From Mesoflavibacter sp037029465 (lineage in GTDB: Bacteria; Bacteroidota; Bacteroidia; Flavobacteriales; Flavobacteriaceae), in NCBI RefSeq assembly GCF_037029465.1, contig NZ_JAYMEM010000026.1, positions 248,001 to 312,000 of the forward strand: 64,000 nucleotides of DNA, read 5' to 3'. Below the pieces are notes generated by a model. That model had not been told where the DNA came from and did no database searches. It worked only from the letters and a program-made list of their open reading frames with translations. The position numbers and the translations under genes are program-made. This document shows, in pieces, positions 35,224 to 42,668 of this stretch (positions are counted from its first letter, which is position 1; each line of letters begins with the position of its first letter).

Positions 35224-35934
35224 TTAAAAACGTTCTAGTTTAGTGATAACATCTTTTTTATAACTTCTGCTAATGGTTAAAGCCTTTCCGTTTACAATCA
35301 TTTCTTCGTTTGTAAACGACTCAATACTTGCTAAGTTTACAATGTATGATCGGTGTATTCTTAAAAAATCTTTCTGTGGAAGTTTAGCCTCAATCGCACT
35401 AATAGTTTCTCGGGTAATGATAGATTGATCTTTAAGATGAATTTTTAGATAATCACTCAAACTTTCTATAAAAATAATGTCTTTAAACGTAATTTTTAAC
35501 ATACGTCTATCAGAACGAACAAAAATAAAATCGTTAGTTTCTGAAGGTTGTGATTGTGTTTCAATTTGTTGCGTACTCACTTCAAAATATCTATTTATAG
35601 CTTGCAACATTCTTTCAAAAGAAATAGGTTTTAATAAATAATCTACAGCTTGAAGACTAAAACCTTCTACTGCATAATCACGATAGGCAGTAGTAAATAT
35701 TATTTTATTGTTCTTATTTATTGATTTTGCAAATGCAATTCCAGAAATTTCAGGCATATTAATATCTAAAAAAATAAGATCTACTGCATTGTTATTTATA
35801 AAATTAAATGCTTCAATAGCATTTTTGCATTGGGCAATAACTTCAATATTTTCTATTCTAGATAAGTGCGATGCTATGATCTCTCTAGCCACATTTTCAT
35901 CATCAACAATTATACAAGAAATAGGATTACTCAT
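35224..35934 (-). CDS. LytTR-type response regulator
   Basis: The 236-residue protein has an N-terminal receiver domain (about 5-120; acidic pocket Asp11 and Asp12, phospho-acceptor Asp57 in 'FLDINMP', Lys in 'DYLLKPIS') and a C-terminal LytTR DNA-binding domain (about 138-235; 'FVRSDRRMLKITFKDIIFIESLSDYLKI' and 'FLRIHRSYIVNLASI'). It is the response regulator of the kinase overlapping it by 8 bp upstream. Flavobacterial pairs of this kind often act on membrane or carbohydrate functions, but targets are not visible. Confidence 0.95.
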   Translation of the reverse strand: MSNPISCIIVDDENVAREIIASHLSRIENIEVIAQCKNAIEAFNFINNNAVDLIFLDINMPEISGIAFAKSINKNNKIIFTTAYRDYAVEGFSLQAVDYLLKPISFERMLQAINRYFEVSTQQIETQSQPSETNDFIFVRSDRRMLKITFKDIIFIESLSDYLKIHLKDQSIITRETISAIEAKLPQKDFLRIHRSYIVNLASIESFTNEEMIVNGKALTISRSYKKDVITKLERF

Positions 35935-36997
35935 TAGTTAGTTTAGATTTAATATTTAGCTGTAAGTTAACTGTAAATTTAGATGGTTCTTGAAAAATAT
36001 CTAATTGATATTGATTTGGATATAACAATTCTAAACGTTTTTTAATGTTTTGTAAACCAATACCTTCATTTTGGTTTTTCTTGTTTAAGCTACTATTAGA
36101 AATTTTAAAAATAATGATTTCTGAAGTTGTTTTTATAGATAAATCTATGCGTAAAACACCATCTTTTAAAGTCCCATGTTTAAAACTGTTTTCAACAAAA
36201 GGAATAAAAAGCATCGGCGCTATACTTATAGATTTTGTATGTATATCTTTAGAAAACGACACATTTAAAGTTTCATTAAATCGCATTTTTTCAAGACTTA
36301 TATAATCTTCTATATGATTAATTTCTTCTTCTAAACTCACAAACGGTTTATCAACTTGGTATAATAAATAATCAAGAAGATTAGATAGTTTTAAGATCAT
36401 GTTTGGTGTGTCATCAGCCTTTTTTAAAGCAGCGCCATACATTGTATTTAGTGTGTTAAACAAAAAATGTGGATGAATCTGCATTTTTAAATAATTAAGC
36501 TCTTGCTCTTTTAGTTTTAGCTGAGTTTCTAAAATTTTAGATTCTAATAAAGCTGTTTTTTTGTTCGATTTTAAGTTTAGCTGTAATAGTTTAAATGCAC
36601 TTACCAAGATAACGACAAGATATACGCTAGATGTTACTAAAATGATGTTTCTGGTAATTGGATTCATTTGATCAAATTCAAAATTTGATAAATAAATCAA
36701 ACTAAAAAATATGGACAGCATAATTAAATACAACGAAATAATTAAAGTGTAAACACTATATACCGTAAACGCTGTATATCGTTTTGTTATTAAATAATCA
36801 GGTATTAATTTGTAAATAGATACATAAGTCGTCGCTATAGTAGTTGGCATTAAAAACGTGCTAAACATTAAAGTGTCTTTAAAATGTTTACTTCCAGCAC
36901 TAAAAAAATAAGTAAAAAATAAAAGCACAACAAACCAAAATAGTATGTGTTTAATGGCTTTAAAAAGTAATAATTTGATTAATTTTTGAGTTTTCAA
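35927..36997 (-). CDS. Sensor histidine kinase, LytS/YehU type
   Basis: The 356-residue inner-membrane kinase has about four membrane helices in the N-terminal 130 residues, a coiled linker (140-170), and a His_kinase domain whose phospho-acceptor is in 'QIHPHFLFNTLN' (about residues 173-184). The ATPase domain contains 'PFVENSFKHG' and 'GIGLQNIKKRLELLYP'. It lacks a large extracytoplasmic sensor, so the signal is likely sensed in or at the membrane. The stop overlaps the start of the LytTR regulator gene by 8 bp, giving a coupled two-component pair. Confidence 0.94.
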   Translation of the reverse strand: MKTQKLIKLLLFKAIKHILFWFVVLLFFTYFFSAGSKHFKDTLMFSTFLMPTTIATTYVSIYKLIPDYLITKRYTAFTVYSVYTLIISLYLIMLSIFFSLIYLSNFEFDQMNPITRNIILVTSSVYLVVILVSAFKLLQLNLKSNKKTALLESKILETQLKLKEQELNYLKMQIHPHFLFNTLNTMYGAALKKADDTPNMILKLSNLLDYLLYQVDKPFVSLEEEINHIEDYISLEKMRFNETLNVSFSKDIHTKSISIAPMLFIPFVENSFKHGTLKDGVLRIDLSIKTTSEIIIFKISNSSLNKKNQNEGIGLQNIKKRLELLYPNQYQLDIFQEPSKFTVNLQLNIKSKLTNE

Positions 36998-37187
36998 TGC
37001 TTAAAAAAATATATACAATATTACAATTTTTAATTTTTGAGTTTTTATTTTGTAGACCAATAACCAATTTAGCAAGTGATTTGACATGTTGTTAAATCGA
37101 TATCTAATTAGGTTGTTTATCGCATTTTGTAAAAGCCTAAGCTATTTAAAAATAAGTTTGTAGCAGGTTTAATCAAAAAATGAAATT

Positions 37188-37580
37188 ATGACTTTATTAA
37201 CTATTTTAAATCAACAATTTTTAGTTGCCAATCTTTTTTATGAAGGCGGACCGCTTTTTATGTCTTTAATACTATTGGCATTATTAACTTCGCTATTCTT
37301 TATCATTAAAGGTTTTATCGCTTTAAAATCAAACAAAGAGCAAACTTTTAAAATGCTAAAACTAGCTATTGATGCTAGTTTGCTAGCTTTGGTTTTAGGT
37401 TTTTTAGGTTCTGTTTTAGGACTTATTCAGGCATTTGATAGTGTAGAAGCAATGGGTAATCCAGATCCATCTATATTTGCTGGCGGATTAAAAATATCTT
37501 TGTTAACTGCAACTTTTGGATTGTTTTCTTTTGTTGTAACTAGAATAGGAATATTTATTTTAAGGCTTGCAAATAAATAA
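37188..37580 (+). CDS. Short MotA/TolQ/ExbB-like membrane protein
   Basis: The 130-residue product has three membrane helices (about 22-48, 60-82 and 95-125). The segment 'DASLLALVLGFLGSVLGLIQAFDSVEAMGNPDPSIFAGGLKISLLTATFGLFSF' reproduces the proton-channel helix pair of ExbB/TolQ, including the 'GLxGTVxGxxxAF' style turn and the 'ALxTTxxGL'-type last helix. It is about half the length of ExbB and has no adjacent ExbD/TolR, so a role as an energiser of TonB is doubtful. It may form a stand-alone channel-like complex. It is divergent from the LytS kinase. Confidence 0.75.
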   Translation: MTLLTILNQQFLVANLFYEGGPLFMSLILLALLTSLFFIIKGFIALKSNKEQTFKMLKLAIDASLLALVLGFLGSVLGLIQAFDSVEAMGNPDPSIFAGGLKISLLTATFGLFSFVVTRIGIFILRLANK

Positions 37581-37584
37581 AACT

Positions 37585-37613
37585 AAAAAGCCAATCTTTA
37601 CGATTGGCTTTTT
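37585..37613. terminator. Bidirectional terminator
   Basis: AAAAAGCCAATC (37585-37596) and GATTGGCTTTTT (37602-37613) form a 12 bp stem with a 5-base loop, between the ExbB-like gene and the convergent helicase gene. Confidence 0.9.
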
Positions 37614-38969
37614 TTATTTTTTCTTATTACGCTTATTATAATTTTTATCACCTCGTGTTTTAGGTTTTTTATATTTTTTTGCGATTTCACGTTTGTAACT
37701 TCCACCTAAATTAACCTTTTTATTTTTTTCTTTTTTTTCATGAAAAGCAGGTCCTGGTGCATCTTCGTCAAGTCTTCGTTTTGTAGGATTGTAACGCTCT
37801 TTTATAACTTCGCGTTCTTCAGGAATTAATTCTTCAGAAATTGAAACAGTTTCAGGTATTTCAACTAAATTAATTTCCATTTGCATTAATTTCTCAATGC
37901 GTTCTAACGCGTCTTGTTCTTTTTCAGTAGAAAATACTAAAGCATGTCCTTCGCGTTCTGCACGACCAGTTCTACCAATACGATGCATGTAGTTTTCTGG
38001 ATATTCAGGCGTATCAAAGTTTACAACATGGCTAATTTTATCAATATCTAAACCACGCGCCATAACATCTGTTGCAACTAAAATTCGGTTAACACCTTCT
38101 CTAAATTGCTCAATACTACGAAGTCTGTAATTTTGAGTTTTGTTAGAGTGAATGACACATAATTCTTCTTTAAAAAATTCATCTAAATCTTCAAAAAGCC
38201 GATCTGCAATACGTTTATTAGATACAAAAACTAAGACTTTGTTGTACTGTTCTTCGTCTTTTAAAAGTTCGATTAAAAGATTCTTTTTTGTATGATAATT
38301 TGGGACGCTGTATTTAGTTTGTTCTATATTTTCTAAAGGCGTACCAGAAACTGCAATCGAAACACGTTCTGGAGCGATAAAAAAGTCGGTAATTAAGTCG
38401 TCTACATCTTCCGTCATTGTTGCAGAAAACATAATGTTTTGTCTACGTTCTGGAAGTATATCAAAAATGTTGATTAATTGATGTCTAAACCCTAAATCTA
38501 ACATCACATCAACTTCGTCTATCACTAATTTTTGGATAGATTTAAGCTGTAACGCTCTACTAACCGCTAAATCGTATAATCTTCCTGGTGTAGCAACAAT
38601 AATATCTAAACCTTGTGCTACAGCTTGTTTTTGGGTATTTATGTTTGTACCACCATAAACACCAAGCACGCGTACATTGATGTATTTGGCTAGTTTTTCT
38701 ATATCATCAACCACTTGTACTACAAGTTCTCTGGTTGGAACTAAAATTAAAACACGTGGATTATCCTGTCTTGAAAATTTTAAATTTCTTAGGATTGGTA
38801 ACATGTAAGCATAGGTTTTACCTGTTCCTGTTTGGGCAATTCCTACCACATCTTTACCACTTGCAACAATGCTAAAAGCTTCTGCTTGTATTGGCGTAGG
38901 CGACGTAAAGCCTAAGTCGTCAATAGCATTATATAAAGGTGTGTTTAAATTTAAGTCTTGAAAAGTCAC
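37614..38969 (-). CDS. DEAD-box-family RNA helicase with DEVD motif II
   Basis: The 451-residue ATP-dependent RNA helicase has all the family motifs: Q motif 'FTSPTPIQAEA' (21-31), motif I 'AQTGTGKT' (45-52), 'PTREL' (78-82), 'ATPGR' (126-130), motif II DEVD (151-154) where most members have DEAD, motif III SAT (182-184), and motif VI 'HRIGRTGR'. The C-terminal 60 residues are a basic tail rich in Lys and Arg for RNA binding. It should act in ribosome assembly or RNA decay in the cytoplasm. Motif II with Val instead of Ala keeps both acidic residues, so activity is expected. Confidence 0.93.
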   Translation of the reverse strand: MTFQDLNLNTPLYNAIDDLGFTSPTPIQAEAFSIVASGKDVVGIAQTGTGKTYAYMLPILRNLKFSRQDNPRVLILVPTRELVVQVVDDIEKLAKYINVRVLGVYGGTNINTQKQAVAQGLDIIVATPGRLYDLAVSRALQLKSIQKLVIDEVDVMLDLGFRHQLINIFDILPERRQNIMFSATMTEDVDDLITDFFIAPERVSIAVSGTPLENIEQTKYSVPNYHTKKNLLIELLKDEEQYNKVLVFVSNKRIADRLFEDLDEFFKEELCVIHSNKTQNYRLRSIEQFREGVNRILVATDVMARGLDIDKISHVVNFDTPEYPENYMHRIGRTGRAEREGHALVFSTEKEQDALERIEKLMQMEINLVEIPETVSISEELIPEEREVIKERYNPTKRRLDEDAPGPAFHEKKEKNKKVNLGGSYKREIAKKYKKPKTRGDKNYNKRNKKK

Positions 38970-39009
38970 AATAAATATTTAAGCTACAAAACTACTACTT
39001 ATATTTTGT

Positions 39010-39900
39010 TTACCCTAAATGACTTGGATGTATTTGTATACTGTAGCTAGCTGTAAATGTTTTATTTGCTGCTAATTTAATAATACCTTCCTTTTTTGTG
39101 ATATCTTGGTTGGTGTTTTCGTGATCAGCAATGCCCAACCAAGGTTCTATACACACGTAAGGTGCATTTGGTTTTGCCCAAATCCCTAAATATTTAAAAT
39201 CAGGAAAACTAACATTTAAAATTTCTCCGTGGTTTTTACTTACTAATGCTACTTTTTTAGAGGTTAAATCTTTAAAAATTAAAGCATCTTCATTAAATAA
39301 ATCAGGTTTTAAATTAATGGTATTTTTGGTATTGAAAACTGGTTTTGTCTGGTCTGTAACAAGACCGTTATCCATATTTAGTAAGTAGCTTTCAGCAGTT
39401 TCAGGGTTTTCAAATTCTAAATGATAATCGGTATAATTTTCTTCATCATAGAAAGGACATTTAAAAGCAGGATGACCACCAATTGAAAAATACATATCAG
39501 AATCGCCTATATTTTTAACGGTATGTGTTAAGGTTAATGTGTTTTCTATAAGTGTATATTTTAATAAAAATTCAAAATCAAACGGAAACCATTCGCTTAT
39601 CTGTTTGTTTTGTTTCAAGCTAAACGTTAAGCTATTTTCGGTTTGTTCTAAAAGTTTAATATCTTCATTATGTCTAACAAAACCGTGCTTTGGCATATGA
39701 TAGGTTTTCTCATTAAAAACATAACTATCGTCTTTCATCGATCCAATTATTGGAAATAAATTTGGTGCGTAACTAGCCCAAACTTTTGGATCTGCATGCC
39801 ACATAAATTGGCGGTTATTTTTAACTGAAGAAATCTCACAAAGCTCAGCACCTTTAGCTTTTACTTTGATGTTTAATAAGTCGTTTGATAATTGAAACAT
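39010..39900 (-). CDS. Aldose 1-epimerase family protein (LacX-like)
   Basis: The 296-residue product belongs to the galactose mutarotase-like superfamily, LacX branch. It has 'IKVKAKGAELCEISSVKNNRQFMWHADPKVWASYAPNLFPIIGSMKDD' at the N-terminus, 'MPKHGFVRHN' with the catalytic-type His, 'SIGGHPAFKCP', and 'CIEPWLGIADHENT' with the C-terminal acid. It should interconvert alpha and beta anomers of a sugar or sugar phosphate in the cytoplasm. No sugar operon is near. It lies 41 bp after the helicase gene's end region is reached on the same strand, so the helicase may be cotranscribed with it. Confidence 0.9.
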   Translation of the reverse strand: MFQLSNDLLNIKVKAKGAELCEISSVKNNRQFMWHADPKVWASYAPNLFPIIGSMKDDSYVFNEKTYHMPKHGFVRHNEDIKLLEQTENSLTFSLKQNKQISEWFPFDFEFLLKYTLIENTLTLTHTVKNIGDSDMYFSIGGHPAFKCPFYDEENYTDYHLEFENPETAESYLLNMDNGLVTDQTKPVFNTKNTINLKPDLFNEDALIFKDLTSKKVALVSKNHGEILNVSFPDFKYLGIWAKPNAPYVCIEPWLGIADHENTNQDITKKEGIIKLAANKTFTASYSIQIHPSHLG

Positions 39901-39977
39901 AATAATGGTTTTAAACTACTGTCAAATTAATCGTTTTTTTCTTAAATCTGCTTAACTTTACACTTCAATTTTTTTAT

Positions 39978-41270
39978 TTGAGAACACATAAAACATATAA
40001 AGTTGCTAATGTCCAACAGTTTAAACAGCATTTGTTAAACTGGAGCAACCAATTTGAAGATATTATTTGGCTGGACAGTAATAATTACAAACAGCAGTAT
40101 TCTAATTACGATGCGGTTTTGGCGGTAGATGCATTTACTAGTTTACAAACCGATTTTCATCAAGCTTTTGATAAACTAAAAGATTACCAAACTACGACTA
40201 ACGATTGGATTTTCGGCTATTTATCTTACGATTTAAAAAATGATGTTGAGCCACTTCAATCTAAAAATTTTGACGGATTACATTTTCCAGATTTGTATTT
40301 TTTTCAACCTAAAAAACTATTTTTTTTAAAAGGAAATTCGGTTGAATTACACTATCTAAAGATGGTTGATGATGAAATGGATACAGATTTTGTAACTATA
40401 TCTAATTTTGAAATTGTAGAACAACCTTCATATAAATCACCAATTAAAATTCATCTTCGTATTCATAAAGATGAATATTTTGAAAAGCTAGAAAAAATGC
40501 TCGCTCACATACATCGTGGCGATATTTATGAAGCTAATTTTTGTCAAGAATTTTATGCTGAAAATACAACGATAAATCCGTTAGAGATTTACAATAAGTT
40601 AAACGCCATTTCTACGCCGCCATTTGCTACATTTTTAAAGCAAAATGACAAGTATTTATTAAGTGCTTCACCAGAACGTTACTTAAAAAAAGAAGGCGAA
40701 ACTATAATTTCTCAACCCATAAAAGGAACCGCAAAACGTGATGAAGATTTTATGATAGATAGCTTGCTTAAACACGATTTGGTAGCTAACCCAAAAGAGC
40801 GTAGTGAGAATATTATGATTGTAGATTTAGTACGTAACGATCTGTCTTTAACTGCCAAAAAAGGAAGTGTAAAAGTAGAAGAATTATGTAAAGTGTATAC
40901 GTTTGAGCAAGTGCATCAAATGATATCTACAGTCACGTCTCAAGTTAGGGAAGATGTACATCCTGTAGATGTGATTAAAACCACTTTCCCGATGGGAAGT
41001 ATGACTGGCGCTCCAAAAATTTCGGCAATGAAAATTATCGAAGATTTAGAAGCTACAAAACGCGGATTATATTCTGGTGCTGTCGGTTATTTTTCGCCAG
41101 AAGGCGATTTCGATTTTAATGTAGTGATAAGAAGCATTTTGTACAATCAAGCACAAAAGTATGTTAGCTACTCGGTTGGCGGTGCTATTACAGCAAAAAG
41201 TGATCCTACACAAGAGTATGAAGAATGCTTGATTAAAGCCAAAGCTATGCGTACAGTTTTAGAAAATTAA
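39978..41270 (+). CDS. pabB: Anthranilate/para-aminobenzoate synthase component I (PabB-like), TTG start
   Basis: This 430-residue chorismate-binding enzyme makes 4-amino-4-deoxychorismate for folate. It has 'HRGDIYEANFCQEFYAE', 'ASPERYLKKEGETIISQPIKGTAKR', 'NPKERSENIMIVDLVRNDLS' and 'FPMGSMTGAPKISAMKIIEDLE', the active-site motifs of TrpE/PabB. The short N-terminal region and absence of the TrpE feedback site favour PabB, but the amidotransferase PabA is not adjacent. Translation must begin at a TTG (39978): no ATG or GTG lies in frame nearby, and the N-terminus 'MRTHKTYKV' matches relatives as I recall them. It is followed by tilS after 81 bp. Confidence 0.88.
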   Translation: MRTHKTYKVANVQQFKQHLLNWSNQFEDIIWLDSNNYKQQYSNYDAVLAVDAFTSLQTDFHQAFDKLKDYQTTTNDWIFGYLSYDLKNDVEPLQSKNFDGLHFPDLYFFQPKKLFFLKGNSVELHYLKMVDDEMDTDFVTISNFEIVEQPSYKSPIKIHLRIHKDEYFEKLEKMLAHIHRGDIYEANFCQEFYAENTTINPLEIYNKLNAISTPPFATFLKQNDKYLLSASPERYLKKEGETIISQPIKGTAKRDEDFMIDSLLKHDLVANPKERSENIMIVDLVRNDLSLTAKKGSVKVEELCKVYTFEQVHQMISTVTSQVREDVHPVDVIKTTFPMGSMTGAPKISAMKIIEDLEATKRGLYSGAVGYFSPEGDFDFNVVIRSILYNQAQKYVSYSVGGAITAKSDPTQEYEECLIKAKAMRTVLEN

Positions 41271-41351
41271 TAAAATTGTGGTAGGTTAAATTGGTTTTAA
41301 GTTGTAGATAGTTTAAAGACAAAATAAAAATTAAAAAAGTACTTTTACAGT

Positions 41352-42668
41352 ATGCTAAAAGCGTTTAAAAATCACATAAAACAACAACTTCCTTTTTTAA
41401 AAGAAAGTAAGCTGTTGGTTGCTATTTCTGGCGGCGTAGATTCGGTGGTTTTAACGCATTTGTGTAAAGAAGCGAATCTAGATTTTGCTTTAGCGCATTG
41501 TAATTTCAATTTAAGAGGAAATGAAAGTGACGCTGATGAGAGTTTTGTTTTAGAGCTTGCAGAAGATTTAGATGTTGAAGTATTTATCCAAAATTTTGAT
41601 ACCGAAAGTTTTGCAAAAAACGAAAAACTATCCATACAATTAGCCGCAAGACAACTACGTTACGATTGGTTTTTTGAACTATCAGAACAATTAGAATTCG
41701 ATTACATTTTAACTGCGCATCACGCAGATGATAATTTAGAAACGTTTCTAATCAACTTATCACGTGGTACAGGTTTAGAAGGTCTAAAAGGTATTCCTGA
41801 AGTTAATGAAACTATCGTTAGACCGTTGTTGTCTTTTTCAAGAGAAGACATTGAAGATTATGCAAAAAAACACCATTTAAAATGGCGAGAAGATAGCAGC
41901 AATGCTTCTACAAAATACTTGCGTAATAAGTTGCGTCATGATATAATTCCTGTTTTAAAAGACATAAATCCAGATGTTTTAACAAACTTTCAAAACACAT
42001 TGGCGCATTTAAATGATAGTTCAACTATCGTTGAAGATGCTGTAGATTCCTTTTTAAATAAAGCGATTGTATCTATTGATGACAGCCAAATTTCATATAA
42101 AATTTCAGAATTTGAAGCATTAAATAATCCAAAAGCTTATCTATTTGAAGTCTTTAAAGATTATGGTTTTACACAATGGAAAGACATTAAAAATTTACTA
42201 ACTGCACAAAGCGGAAAGTTGGTGTTTTCTAAAACGCATCAGCTATTAAAAGATAGAGATTATTTGATTTTAAGTGAATTGTCTTCAAAAGAAAACAATG
42301 AAACAGTTACCATTCTTGAAGATCAAAACGAAATAAAATTACCAAACGGAATTTTATGTATAGAGTCAGTCGAAGAAATAGGTAAAACAGATAAATCCAC
42401 CATTTATATTGATAAAAAAACGTTAAAGTATCCTTTAACTGTAAGACATTGGGAAAAAGGCGACTATTTTTACCCATTAGGAATGCAAGGAAAAAAGAAA
42501 CTAAGTAAGTTTTTTAAAGACGAAAAATTATCTTTGATAGATAAACAAAATACCTTGCTTTTGTGTAGTGATCATCAAGTGGTTTGGGTGATTAATCACA
42601 GAGCAGACAATAGGTTTAAAATAACTAAACAAACCCAAGACATTTTAAAAATTAAATATCAAAAATGA
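41352..42668 (+). CDS. tilS: tRNA(Ile)-lysidine synthetase
   Basis: TilS modifies C34 of tRNA-Ile(CAU) to lysidine so that it reads AUA. The 438-residue product has the PP-loop 'SGGVDS' (26-31) in the N-terminal N-type ATPase domain, 'AHCNFNLRGNESDADE' and 'LTAHHADDNLETFLINLSRGTGLEGL', then the middle domain and the C-terminal substrate-recognition domain with 'VRHWEKGDYFYPLGMQGKKKLSKFFKDEKLS'. Length is standard. Its stop overlaps the DsbD start by four bases (ATGA), so the two are translationally coupled. Confidence 0.95.
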   Translation: MLKAFKNHIKQQLPFLKESKLLVAISGGVDSVVLTHLCKEANLDFALAHCNFNLRGNESDADESFVLELAEDLDVEVFIQNFDTESFAKNEKLSIQLAARQLRYDWFFELSEQLEFDYILTAHHADDNLETFLINLSRGTGLEGLKGIPEVNETIVRPLLSFSREDIEDYAKKHHLKWREDSSNASTKYLRNKLRHDIIPVLKDINPDVLTNFQNTLAHLNDSSTIVEDAVDSFLNKAIVSIDDSQISYKISEFEALNNPKAYLFEVFKDYGFTQWKDIKNLLTAQSGKLVFSKTHQLLKDRDYLILSELSSKENNETVTILEDQNEIKLPNGILCIESVEEIGKTDKSTIYIDKKTLKYPLTVRHWEKGDYFYPLGMQGKKKLSKFFKDEKLSLIDKQNTLLLCSDHQVVWVINHRADNRFKITKQTQDILKIKYQK

